Assembly: GCA_031553705.1 (NCBI GenBank)
Contig: JAVBLD010000015.1
Span: 1-35,323, forward strand
Source of the DNA: JAVBLD01 sp031553705
GTDB taxonomy: Bacteria; Bacteroidota; Bacteroidia; Bacteroidales; Marinifilaceae
Direction: 5' to 3'
DNA length: 35,323 nt
Under the pieces are notes generated by a model. The model was not told the origin of the DNA and made no database searches. It saw only the letters and a program-made list of their open reading frames with translations. Below are positions 25,047-33,493 of this stretch, one piece after another. A program made the translations under genes and the position numbers. Each line of letters starts with the position of its first letter. The first letter of the stretch is position 1.

Positions 25047-25541
25047 ATGAATCATAAAAAGAAATTTAATCACCTGAGCAGGAAGAGCGCACACAGAAAG
25101 GCGATGCTTTCTAATATGGCTGTTTCTTTGATTCTTCACAAGAGAATCAGTACGACAGTTGCGAAGGCGAAAGCCCTCAAAATGTATGTTGAGCCGTTGA
25201 TTACCAAAAGTAAAAATGATAATACGCATTCCCGTCGTGTGGTGTTCAGTTATCTTGGACAGAAGGAAGCTATTACCGAATTATTCGGCGAGGTGGCTCC
25301 GAAGATCGTGAACCGTCCGGGAGGATACACCCGCATCCTCAGAACAGGAAACCGTCTTGGGGACAATGCTGAGACATGTATTATCGAGTTGGTTGACTAT
25401 AATACGACTTACACTGAAGTAAAACAAGAGGTGAAGAAAACAGCAACCCGTAGAAGAAGGTCTACTGCAAAACCGGCTACGGCAAAAAAAGAAACCGAGA
25501 CGGAAGAAGTTCCAGTTGAAGAGGCCCCGAAAGCGGAATGA
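25047..25541 (+). CDS. rplQ: 50S ribosomal protein L17 with acidic tail
   Basis: Large-subunit protein near the tunnel exit. The conserved core is about 120 residues (SRKSAHRKAMLSNMAVSL, KIVNRPGGYTRILRTGNRLG, AETCIIELV). A tail of about 40 residues follows: first basic (TATRRRRSTAKPATAKK), then acidic (ETETEEVPVEEAPKAE). Tails of this kind are usual in Bacteroidetes L17. Last gene of the ribosomal cluster, with a terminator 19 bp on. Confidence 0.97.
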   Translation: MNHKKKFNHLSRKSAHRKAMLSNMAVSLILHKRISTTVAKAKALKMYVEPLITKSKNDNTHSRRVVFSYLGQKEAITELFGEVAPKIVNRPGGYTRILRTGNRLGDNAETCIIELVDYNTTYTEVKQEVKKTATRRRRSTAKPATAKKETETEEVPVEEAPKAE

Positions 25542-25559
25542 TATTACAGAGATTCAGAT

Positions 25560-25588
25560 AAAAAGCAGGTTTTTTGCCTGCTTTTTTT
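25560..25588 (+). terminator. Intrinsic terminator of the ribosomal cluster
   Basis: AAAAGCAGG (25561-25569) and CCTGCTTTT (25577-25585) form a 9-bp stem with a loop of seven bases, followed by more T. It lies 19 bp after rplQ and ends the rpsL-rplQ transcript. Confidence 0.92.
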
Positions 25589-25615
25589 ATTAAAATGCAA
25601 ATGATAGAAAGAAAC

Positions 25616-25623
25616 TATTTTTG
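25616..25623 (+). promoter_or_regulatory. Candidate -7 element for eno
   Basis: TATTTTTG matches TAnnTTTG exactly, directly after the cluster terminator, but no TTG box is found at the usual spacing upstream. A start near 25630 would give a long leader of about 145 nt. Weak support. Confidence 0.33.
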
Positions 25624-25775
25624 CGGGATAAAATGTTAATTTTTTTCTTTTTTTATTGTAACTTGCGCAAATATTTATTGTCGGCGTAGTGAACGTTTAT
25701 TTCCATAAAATGGTTTTATCGTGAGCTGTGCAAATCATAGTGAAGTAGATTTATTCATTTATAAAAAATAATAAA

Positions 25776-27062
25776 ATGATGCACATTGTTGATATTATCG
25801 GAAGAGAGATTCTGGATTCGAGAGGTAATCCTACAGTAGAAGTAGACGTTATTCTGGAGAATGGCGTAATGGGACGGGCTGCTGTTCCGTCAGGCGCTTC
25901 TACCGGTGAAAATGAGGCACTCGAACTACGTGACGGGGATAAATCCCGTTATATGGGTAAAGGAGTTTTAAAAGCCGTAGAAAACGTGAATACGGTTATT
26001 GCAGAGGCGTTATTGGGTTTTGATGTGACCGATCAAATCGGTATTGATCGTACATTGATTCAGTTGGACGGAACCAAAACAAAAGCGAACCTTGGGGCAA
26101 ACGCCATGCTGGGGGTTTCACTGGCTTGTGCGAAAGCTGCGGCCAATGCATTGGAAGTTCCGTTGTATCGCTATATTGGTGGTACCAATGCCAAAGTATT
26201 GCCGGTTCCGATGATGAATATTATCAATGGAGGTTCTCACTCTGACGCGCCGATTGCTTTTCAGGAGTTCATGATCCGTCCCGTAGGTGCAAAAAGCTTC
26301 CGTGAGGCCTTGCGGATGGGAGCCGAGGTGTTTCATACCCTAAAGAAAGTGCTGCACGATCGTGGTTTGAGCACTGCTGTCGGCGATGAAGGCGGTTTTG
26401 CGCCGGTATTAAACGGTACCGAAGATGCGCTGGAGTCGATCATTAAAGCGATTGAGAAAGCCGGTTATAAAGCCGGAAAAGATATTATGATCGGTCTGGA
26501 TTGTGCTGCTTCCGAATTTTACAAGGACGGCATTTATGATTATTCCAAGTTTGAAGGCCCGAAAGGGGCCAAACGTAGCTCGACAGAGCAGGTGTTATAT
26601 ATGGAAGAATTGATTGATAAATATCCGATCGATTCGATTGAAGACGGTATGGCTGAGAATGACTGGGACGGATGGGAAATGTTGACAGCGAAACTTGGCG
26701 ATCGTTGTCAGTTGGTGGGCGATGACCTTTTTGTTACCAACGTTGAATATCTACAGAAAGGAATCGAGTTGGGATGTGCCAATTCGATCTTGATCAAAGT
26801 AAACCAGATCGGCACATTGACCGAAACATTGGATGCAATTGAGATGGCTCACCGGGCAGGTTATACCAGTGTTACTTCTCACCGTTCGGGAGAGACTGAA
26901 GACTCCACTATTGCTGATATAGCCGTAGCGACTAATTCCGGCCAGATCAAGACTGGTTCGATGAGCCGTTCCGATCGTATGGCTAAATACAATCAGTTGT
27001 TACGGATCGAAGAGGAGTTGGGTGAGCAGGCAAGATTTACCGGGAAGAAGTATAGCAAATAA
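25776..27062 (+). CDS. eno: Enolase
   Basis: Glycolytic enzyme that converts 2-phosphoglycerate to phosphoenolpyruvate. The 428 residues hold the loop SGASTG at 39-44, E164, GDEGGFAP at 203-210 with E206, metal ligands D242, E289 and D316, catalytic K341, and TSHRSGETED with H369. All key residues are present. Two Met codons open the frame and MHIVDIIGRE may be the true start. Eno next to rplQ is a common arrangement in Bacteroidales as I recall it. It is transcribed separately, since a terminator lies between. Confidence 0.97.
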   Translation: MMHIVDIIGREILDSRGNPTVEVDVILENGVMGRAAVPSGASTGENEALELRDGDKSRYMGKGVLKAVENVNTVIAEALLGFDVTDQIGIDRTLIQLDGTKTKANLGANAMLGVSLACAKAAANALEVPLYRYIGGTNAKVLPVPMMNIINGGSHSDAPIAFQEFMIRPVGAKSFREALRMGAEVFHTLKKVLHDRGLSTAVGDEGGFAPVLNGTEDALESIIKAIEKAGYKAGKDIMIGLDCAASEFYKDGIYDYSKFEGPKGAKRSSTEQVLYMEELIDKYPIDSIEDGMAENDWDGWEMLTAKLGDRCQLVGDDLFVTNVEYLQKGIELGCANSILIKVNQIGTLTETLDAIEMAHRAGYTSVTSHRSGETEDSTIADIAVATNSGQIKTGSMSRSDRMAKYNQLLRIEEELGEQARFTGKKYSK

Positions 27063-27085
27063 ATAACTGATTTTATCGGGGTTCA

Positions 27086-27126
27086 AATAGAGCGAGACCG
27101 CCATAGCACAGCGGTCTCGCTCTATT
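27086..27126 (+). terminator. Perfect 16-bp hairpin after eno
   Basis: AATAGAGCGAGACCGC (27086-27101) and its exact inverse at 27111-27126 enclose a 9-nt loop. It lies 23 bp after the eno stop. No T-run follows directly, so it may act as a terminator by strength of stem alone, or stabilise the 3' end. The remainder of 27127-27287 shows no gene. Confidence 0.72.
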
Positions 27127-27287
27127 GGTGATATTTTGTGTGTGAGATAATTATAAAATTTTTGGCCACAAAGGGATCACAAAATCTGCAAAAAATGGAA
27201 GGCGCTTATTATTAATATTTCATTTTTTTGTAATCATCCTTTGCGGTCAAATAGTTTAAATCGTTCAAGTAACTTTATTTCAGCGGT

Positions 27288-27870
27288 TTAAAAGGGAAGC
27301 GGATAATAATCCTGGCTGTTTTCATTCATTTTTCGGGAAATAAAATGTACTTTCATGACTTTATTTCCTTTGAGGATACGTTCAAGGACTCTAAAAGGTT
27401 TACCTCCCAGCATTCGTATATGTAAATTTTATATTTGCAGCAATTGTCAGATCGTTGAAATTATTTGCAATATTGTTTTCCTGTAGCCAGTATCTGTTGC
27501 TGATATAATTGTACATGTACAATTGATTGCCGTGCAGAAGGCAGATAATCATGCATCCAGTTCATTTGCAGCAAATGTTGTCGCCTGATTAAACTTTAAT
27601 CCAGGATCAATCTCGATAACATTTCGGATTGGATTATATGGAACTCAAAAACACTAAGAACAAGATCGTACAGATGGCGTTTTCCAGGATTAGCAATATC
27701 TTCAAAAACGGTATAACCTGTAGCATCTTCCCCGGTGTAATTTCTGCCGGAATAGATCAATTTGTAGGGAATATTGTTGAAATGAAACTCTTATTCTTGT
27801 ATATCCCCAAAGATATGCTTACCTCTCTGTTGTCAAAGGTCGCTCTTTTTGTTTTGTGAGAAATGACATA
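27288..27870 (-). pseudogene. Decayed gene of unknown family
   Basis: On the minus strand, protein-like stretches run in order but in different frames. They include FHFNNIPYKLIYSGRNYTGE followed by DATGYTVFEDIANPGK (about 27787-27680), PYNPIRNVIEIDPGLKFNQ and TTFAANELDA (to about 27555), NQLYMYNYISNRYWLQENN, and a C-terminus VHFISRKMNENSQDYYPLPF with stop TAA at 27288. At least three frameshifts separate them. I do not recognise the family. No intact open frame longer than about 60 codons remains, so it is very probably non-functional. The 27871-28133 stretch up to the kinase start holds nothing recognisable beyond a possible -7 box TAAATTTG at 27961. Confidence 0.7.
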
Positions 27871-28133
27871 TAAAGTCGAGACTAACTCATTATTCTTGAT
27901 GCTTTAATAGAAGTAGAAAGAATTTTAATTTGCGGGCATACAAATAAGTAAAATTTTCATTAAATTTGAAGTGTTATTCATTGATTTGAAGTTCTTATAT
28001 GGCGGTTTCGAAAGAAGAGTCCTGATGTACTGAAAATCAATGTAATCATAATCCTCTCTGCATTTGAATGTTGTGTTTGCCGTTCGAATGCTTGATTCGT
28101 ATAATATATATCTTAAATAGAAGAATACATAAA

Positions 28134-30035
28134 ATGGATTTGAACCTGAATTTGTTTTCGACTAAAGAGAAGTTTGATAAAGGATTGCTCCGGAATATTA
28201 TTTCGATGTTATCGGTGCATCAGGTGGGTATATGGGAATATGATATCGAGTCGAATCAATTAAGATTTGTGAATGATTTTTTCCGGATACTCGGATTGGA
28301 TCGAATCGGTGTAAAATGTTCAACTTTAGAAGAACTGTACGAATATATATATCCTGACGATTTGCCGGTCTTTAATAAGGCATTTTCTTCTGTCTCGGCA
28401 GTAGCCGGAAGTCATGCTTCGGTCAAATACCGTCTAATAGGTGCCGAAGAGAAAATTATGTGGCTGGAAGACCATTTCTTCTCTTCTGCCGATTCGAAAG
28501 GGAAGCCTGAAAAAGTGATGGCTTATACGGTAAATGTGGATTTTCAGCAGGAGCAGGGAGATAAAATACTGAAACTCGAGGATAAATATAGAAAGCTTGT
28601 GAACACATTACCTGATTTTATTTTTGTGTTTAACAGGGATTTTGTATTTATCGATGTCATTATGCCTGATGCAATGACGTTGCTTCACTCCAGGGAGGAG
28701 TTGATCGGAAGCGATGCACGGAACATTTTCTCGAAGGAGGTGAGTGATTTATATGTCAGCAATATTCGCGAGTGTCTGGATACCGGCCAGATGAAAGAGA
28801 TCGAATATTACCTGAATATCGGCGAGATCAGATATTATTTTCAGGCGCGTATTGTTCCTTTCGAAGGGGATAAAGTTTTTGCTTTGATCCATGATATCGG
28901 CGACCGGATAAAGCGTATGGAAGAGTTGCTCGCAGCCAGGAGGCAGGCGGAAGATGCCGACCGGATGAAGACGGCTTTTCTGGCTAATATGAGCCATGAA
29001 ATCCGTACACCGTTAAATGCGATTGTCGGTTTTACCGAAATTATCGCCGAGGAAGAGGATGTGGAAGCCCGGGCCCAATATATGGATATTGTTCGGGTCA
29101 ATAATAATCTGCTGCTTCAATTGATAAACGATATCCTCGACCTTGCCCGTATCGAATCCGGGAAATGCGAAATGCATTTTGAGGATACGGATATAAATAT
29201 GTTGGTGCAGGAAGTGGAGAAGACTTACCAGTTTAAGATGAAGCCTGAGGTGGAGTTTAACATTGAGCTTCCGTCCGGTGAAATCTGTGTATTTACTGAC
29301 CATAGCCGCGTAACGCAGGTACTTTTTAATCTTCTTTCGAATGCCGTTAAAAATACAGAGTCGGGTAGCATTACGTTGAAGGTGGAAATAGAGGGTAGCT
29401 TTTTGAAATTTTCTGTTATCGATACAGGGTACGGGATTCCGGAAAATAAGCTTAAAACGATATTTAACCGTTTCGAGAAGTTAAATGACTTTGTTCAGGG
29501 CACGGGATTGGGTCTGGCGATATGTGAAACCCTTGTAGGGCGCCTTGGTGGGGAGATAAAAGTGGAGTCGGAGCTTGGTAAGGGGAGTACGTTCTCTTTT
29601 ACAGTCCCTTACCGGAATATCACCCATAATTTGTTGAGGCAGCAAGGGATGAAGGTTCATAGTGCAAAACAGACGATTTCCCAGCGGAAAAAAATTCTGG
29701 TTGCGGAAGCCTCCGAGGCTAGTTTCAGTTTTATAAAAGATACACTTGAAAAATCCTATGATATTTTATGGGTTGTAAATGGAGAAGAGGCTATTAATTC
29801 TTTTATCCTGGAAAGCCCTGATTTGATTTTGATGAATATACAGTTGCCTGTTATAAACGGTATTGATGCAACAAGGAAAATACGCTCTATTTCATATAGC
29901 GTGCCGATCATCGGGATAACAGCAAATGCTTTTTACATGGACCAGCAATGGGCCCTTGAGAGTGGTTGTAATGATATCATATCGAAACCCTATTCGGCTA
30001 CAAAGCTGGAGGAGATTGTGTTGGCGTTTATATAA
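28134..30035 (+). CDS. Hybrid sensor histidine kinase with degenerate receiver
   Basis: Soluble-looking kinase of 633 residues from the ATG at 28134; an ATG at 28068 would add 22 unconserved residues. Two PAS-like sensor domains (about 20-140 and 150-262) lead through a short coiled coil to the HisKA helix with the phosphorylated His at H288 (MSHEIRTPLNAIVGF). The ATPase has N403 (LLSNAVKN), DTGYGIP at 430-436 and GTGLGLAI at 456-463. The C-terminal receiver (about 519-633) keeps T596 and K618, but the acceptor Asp is Asn (N568, in LMNIQLP) and one acidic-pocket residue is Ala (A526). No transmembrane segment is seen, so it probably senses a cytoplasmic or redox signal. No response regulator lies beside it. 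Confidence 0.92.
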   Translation: MDLNLNLFSTKEKFDKGLLRNIISMLSVHQVGIWEYDIESNQLRFVNDFFRILGLDRIGVKCSTLEELYEYIYPDDLPVFNKAFSSVSAVAGSHASVKYRLIGAEEKIMWLEDHFFSSADSKGKPEKVMAYTVNVDFQQEQGDKILKLEDKYRKLVNTLPDFIFVFNRDFVFIDVIMPDAMTLLHSREELIGSDARNIFSKEVSDLYVSNIRECLDTGQMKEIEYYLNIGEIRYYFQARIVPFEGDKVFALIHDIGDRIKRMEELLAARRQAEDADRMKTAFLANMSHEIRTPLNAIVGFTEIIAEEEDVEARAQYMDIVRVNNNLLLQLINDILDLARIESGKCEMHFEDTDINMLVQEVEKTYQFKMKPEVEFNIELPSGEICVFTDHSRVTQVLFNLLSNAVKNTESGSITLKVEIEGSFLKFSVIDTGYGIPENKLKTIFNRFEKLNDFVQGTGLGLAICETLVGRLGGEIKVESELGKGSTFSFTVPYRNITHNLLRQQGMKVHSAKQTISQRKKILVAEASEASFSFIKDTLEKSYDILWVVNGEEAINSFILESPDLILMNIQLPVINGIDATRKIRSISYSVPIIGITANAFYMDQQWALESGCNDIISKPYSATKLEEIVLAFI

Positions 30036-30052
30036 GTGGCAGGTAGTAACTG

Positions 30053-30128
30053 AAGTGGCAGAATATTTTAAATTAAAGATCACTTTTAATTTAAAATGAC
30101 CTTGCATTTTGTCTTTTTCTTGCCACTT
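30053..30128. terminator. Nested inverted repeat between convergent genes
   Basis: ATTTTAAATTAAA (30065-30077) and TTTAATTTAAAAT (30085-30097) pair perfectly over 13 bp. An outer pair AAGTGGCA (30053-30060) and TGCCACTT (30121-30128) encloses it. The region separates the convergent kinase and corA genes, so it probably serves as a bidirectional terminator. Confidence 0.55.
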
Positions 30129-30143
30129 ACCACTTGTCGCTCG

Positions 30144-31205
30144 TCAAAACCATTTTTTCTGCTTGAAGATAACCAGCATGATAATCGCGATGATGATCAT
30201 AATACCCCAGAGTATAAAGTAACTGTTATGATGCCTTAATTCGGGCATATATTCGAAGTTCATCCCGTAAATACCGACGATAAATGTCAATGGAATGAAG
30301 ACGGCTGAGAAAATAGTTAAAACCTTCATTACAGCGTTGACACTATTGTTTATGTTGGAATTATAAATATTCTGCTGATCGGAGACCATCGTATAGTATA
30401 TTTCAATTGCCTCAAGGGCTTGAGTGACCAGACTGTCGAGGTCTTTCAAATAGTTGAACGTACGTTTGTTAATCAGGTTTGAGTCGGAAGCGATAAAACG
30501 GGTCATAATCTCTTTTACCGGACGAATATTTTTGCGGATATAAGAGAGTTCGGTTTTATAGTGGTAGATATTTTTGATGATCTGTTTGTCGGCAGACATT
30601 ATGAAGGCTTCTTGCTCCTCAATGAAATTACCCAATGCTTCGATATTCAATATATAGCTATCGACCAATGTGTCGATGATGGCATAGCAGAGATAGTCGG
30701 GGGAGAAGGTGCGAATCCTTGTTAGGCCGGTACTAAGGCGTTTGTATACATCGTCGAAGTGGTTATGGTCGGATTCCTGCAGGGTGACTAAATAGTTTGA
30801 GCCAAGAATCATGGATACCTGTTCGATATGTATCTTGTTGGTGCTCTGGTCGTGGTAAAGCGATTTAAGGATGATAAAAATATGCCGGTCGTCTTCAGCC
30901 ATCTTTGGCCGCTCGTCTGTATTCAATATATCTTCCAGAATAAGCGGCGGGACATCGAAGAGTTGGCCCAACTGCCCAATCAACTGTGTGTTGTGCAGGC
31001 CGCGCATACAAATCCATGTTACATGATCATCCGAAAGGTATTTTGGGATATTGTCTAGTGAGTCCAGGTGTTTTTCTTTGATATATTCCTGATTGTATTG
31101 TGTTACCGTAATGGAGCTGTGTTCCAGCTTTTGGCGGCCGATAAAGATCAATGAACCGGGTGCAGCCCCTTTGGATTTCTTTTTATCTTTTAGAAAACGA
31201 GCCAT
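30144..31205 (-). CDS. corA: CorA-type magnesium/cobalt transporter
   Basis: Pentameric inner-membrane channel for Mg2+ and Co2+. The 353 residues form a long cytoplasmic funnel, then two membrane helices near the end (about 293-312 and 327-346). The selectivity motif YGMN is intact at 313-316, and the acidic periplasmic loop FEYMPEL follows. The N-terminus is Lys-rich. It is transcribed alone, with TAGATTTG (31286-31279) as a possible -7 box. Confidence 0.95.
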   Translation of the reverse strand: MARFLKDKKKSKGAAPGSLIFIGRQKLEHSSITVTQYNQEYIKEKHLDSLDNIPKYLSDDHVTWICMRGLHNTQLIGQLGQLFDVPPLILEDILNTDERPKMAEDDRHIFIILKSLYHDQSTNKIHIEQVSMILGSNYLVTLQESDHNHFDDVYKRLSTGLTRIRTFSPDYLCYAIIDTLVDSYILNIEALGNFIEEQEAFIMSADKQIIKNIYHYKTELSYIRKNIRPVKEIMTRFIASDSNLINKRTFNYLKDLDSLVTQALEAIEIYYTMVSDQQNIYNSNINNSVNAVMKVLTIFSAVFIPLTFIVGIYGMNFEYMPELRHHNSYFILWGIMIIIAIIMLVIFKQKKWF

Positions 31206-31278
31206 AATAAATAAGAATTAGAAATATTTTCGTGTCTTATCTCAATTTGTTACAACGGAATGGCAGTCATAACGGTTA

Positions 31279-31286
31279 CAAATCTA
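31279..31286 (-). promoter_or_regulatory. Candidate -7 element for corA
   Basis: The minus strand reads TAGATTTG, an exact TAnnTTTG match, about 75 bp before the corA start. No -33 TTG occurs at the standard spacing, so confidence is limited. Confidence 0.4.
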
Positions 31287-31506
31287 AGATATCCCGGACA
31301 TTTTTTACTATCGGAGTATATTTATTATAAATGCAGATCGGTGTTAAATAAAATATTCGATTTAAATTCAAAATTGATTTTCTTTCCGGTTTATTTGATG
31401 TTTTTGGTTGGTCTATTTTGGGCAGTTTTGTTAAAAAGAAGCTAGGATAATTGTATCTCGTTTGTAATCATTATATTAAATGGTCGATAAATTTGTATTG
31501 GCAAGC

Positions 31507-31536
31507 TTGTATAGTATTTGCGATTGCCTATCTTTG
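31507..31536 (+). promoter_or_regulatory. Promoter of korAB
   Basis: TTG (31507-31509) and TATCTTTG (31529-31536) are separated by 19 bp, the standard Bacteroidetes spacing. A start near 31543 gives a leader of about 100 nt. A second exact -7 box, TAAATTTG at 31488-31495, lies upstream with TTTG 23 bp before it. The 31206-31506 stretch otherwise holds no convincing gene. Confidence 0.65.
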
Positions 31537-31642
31537 TCATGTTGTATAACATAAAGACGAGTGCTTTAAAATAATTAATGTTGTTAATAATTATAAAAAA
31601 GTAAAGTGTTTCTATTCCGTTTTCATTTTCAATTCATTAATC

Positions 31643-33487
31643 ATGGGTCAAGAAACAAAAGTTATCGAAAAACAAGATGTTGTGATTCGTTTTTCCGGTG
31701 ATTCGGGAGATGGAATGCAATTGACAGGACAGCAGTTTTCAGATGCTGCTGCTTTATTTGGAAATGACGTCGCTACGTTTCCGGACTATCCTGCGGAGAT
31801 ACGGGCACCGCAAGGAACTGTCGGCGGTGTTTCCGGTTTTCAGGTGCACATCGGTAGCGATCAAGTGGCTACTCCCGGCGATTTTGCCGATGTATTGGTG
31901 GCGATGAATCCGGCGGCGCTGAAAGCTAATTTGCGTTGGATAAAGAAAGCCGGAACCATCCTTGTGGATTTGGATATATTTGACGAAAAGCATATAGAGA
32001 GAGCCGGTTATAGCACCAATCCGTTAACGGACAGTTCGTTGGCTGACTATAATGTGATTCTGGTAAAAATGACAACACTTACAACTGAAGCTTTAAAAGA
32101 TTCCGGCTTGGATCAGAAAGCAGTTTTGAGATGTAAGAATATGTTTGCTTTAGGTATGGTTTACTGGATGTTTGATCGTTCGGTAGAGCATACTAATGCT
32201 TTTTTTGATGCGAAGTTTAGAAAGAATCCGGACATAGCTGCCGCCAATAAAACGGTATTGCAGGCAGGGTATAACTATGCCGGAAATACACATGCTCTGG
32301 CGGTTCACTATAGAGTGGAGGCCGCTGTAATCAAGAAAGGAAAATATCGTACGATCACTGGCAACAGGGCTACGGCATGGGGCTTGTTGGCTGCTGCCGA
32401 AAAGGCCGGCTTACCGCTGTTTTGCGGTTCCTATCCGATTACCCCGGCAACGGAGATCCTTCAAGAATTGGCATTGAGACGTGATTTAGGCGCTAAGACA
32501 TATCAGGCCGAAGATGAGATTGGCGGTATCTGTACGGCGATAGGAGCCAGCTATGTCGGTAGTTTTGCGGTGACAACCACTTCAGGTCCGGGATTGGCAT
32601 TGAAATCAGAGGCATGCGGACTTGCTGTGATGGCCGAATTGCCTTTGGTTATTGTGGATGTACAACGAGGGGGACCGTCTACCGGATTACCCACCAAAAC
32701 AGAGCAGTCCGATTTGATGCAGGCTTTATACGGACGGAATGGCGAGAGCCCGATGCCGGTGATTGCGGCAAGCACTTCTGCGAACTGTTTTGATTATGCA
32801 TTTGAGGCGGGAAGGATTGCATTGGAACATATGACGCCCGTGATCTTATTGACAGACGGTTTCCTGGCTAACGGCGCTCAGCCCTGGCTGATTCCTCCTA
32901 TGGCATCTTTGCCCGAGATCAAAGTCAGGATGGCAAAAGAGGGAGAGATATACGAACCTTATGCCCGTAATCCGGAAACTTTAGCAAGAAAATGGGCGGT
33001 GCCCGGCACGAAAGGGCTCGAGCATCGTATCGGAGGATTGGAAAAGATGAATGTGACCGGAACGATTAGTTATATTCCTGAAAATCATCAGGTAATGACT
33101 GATCTGCGTGATGCAAAAGTGGTGCGGATTGCAAACCATATTCCTGACCAGAAAGTGTATGGAAACCCTGATGGCGGAGAACTTCTTGTTGTCGGCTGGG
33201 GGGGGACTTATGGCCACCTTGTGACGGCTGTCAGGGAACTGAGGGCCGAAGGTAGAGATGTAAGTCTCGCACATTTCAACTATATTAATCCGTTGCCTAA
33301 AAATACAAAAGAGGTATTTGCCCGGTTTAAGAAGATCGTTGTGTGTGAACTGAATCTCGGACAGTTTGCCGATTACCTGAGGAGTAAGCACCCTGAGTTT
33401 ACCTATTCCCAATACAACAAAGTGGCCGGTTTGCCGTTCACGGTGATCGAAGTAAAACAGAGTATGGAAAAATTATTACAAAAGTAG
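31643..33487 (+). CDS. korA: 2-oxoacid:ferredoxin oxidoreductase, fused gamma-alpha subunit
   Basis: Oxidises a 2-oxoacid, most likely 2-oxoglutarate, to the acyl-CoA with reduction of ferredoxin, or runs in reverse for CO2 fixation. The 614 residues fuse a gamma domain (about 11-210, with RFSGDSGDGMQLTGQQFSDA) to an alpha domain (about 238-614, with GSYPITPATEIL and GPSTGLPTKTEQSD at 344-357). The partner korB follows six bases on. Substrate assignment rests on family resemblance; 2-oxoisovalerate or another 2-oxoacid cannot be excluded. Cytoplasmic and oxygen-sensitive, typical of anaerobes. Confidence 0.92.
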   Translation: MGQETKVIEKQDVVIRFSGDSGDGMQLTGQQFSDAAALFGNDVATFPDYPAEIRAPQGTVGGVSGFQVHIGSDQVATPGDFADVLVAMNPAALKANLRWIKKAGTILVDLDIFDEKHIERAGYSTNPLTDSSLADYNVILVKMTTLTTEALKDSGLDQKAVLRCKNMFALGMVYWMFDRSVEHTNAFFDAKFRKNPDIAAANKTVLQAGYNYAGNTHALAVHYRVEAAVIKKGKYRTITGNRATAWGLLAAAEKAGLPLFCGSYPITPATEILQELALRRDLGAKTYQAEDEIGGICTAIGASYVGSFAVTTTSGPGLALKSEACGLAVMAELPLVIVDVQRGGPSTGLPTKTEQSDLMQALYGRNGESPMPVIAASTSANCFDYAFEAGRIALEHMTPVILLTDGFLANGAQPWLIPPMASLPEIKVRMAKEGEIYEPYARNPETLARKWAVPGTKGLEHRIGGLEKMNVTGTISYIPENHQVMTDLRDAKVVRIANHIPDQKVYGNPDGGELLVVGWGGTYGHLVTAVRELRAEGRDVSLAHFNYINPLPKNTKEVFARFKKIVVCELNLGQFADYLRSKHPEFTYSQYNKVAGLPFTVIEVKQSMEKLLQK

Positions 33488-33493
33488 GATTTT

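Noticed and set aside
27629..27859. 76-codon + strand frame in the eno-kinase gap
   Set aside because: It is antisense to the decayed minus-strand gene, which reads as better protein; the + frame is a shadow.
31260..31445. 61-codon + strand frame with a hydrophobic C-terminal segment
   Set aside because: It covers the corA promoter region, is AT-rich with many Ile, Phe and Tyr codons as expected by chance, and matches no family I know. It might be a small membrane protein, but support is too weak.
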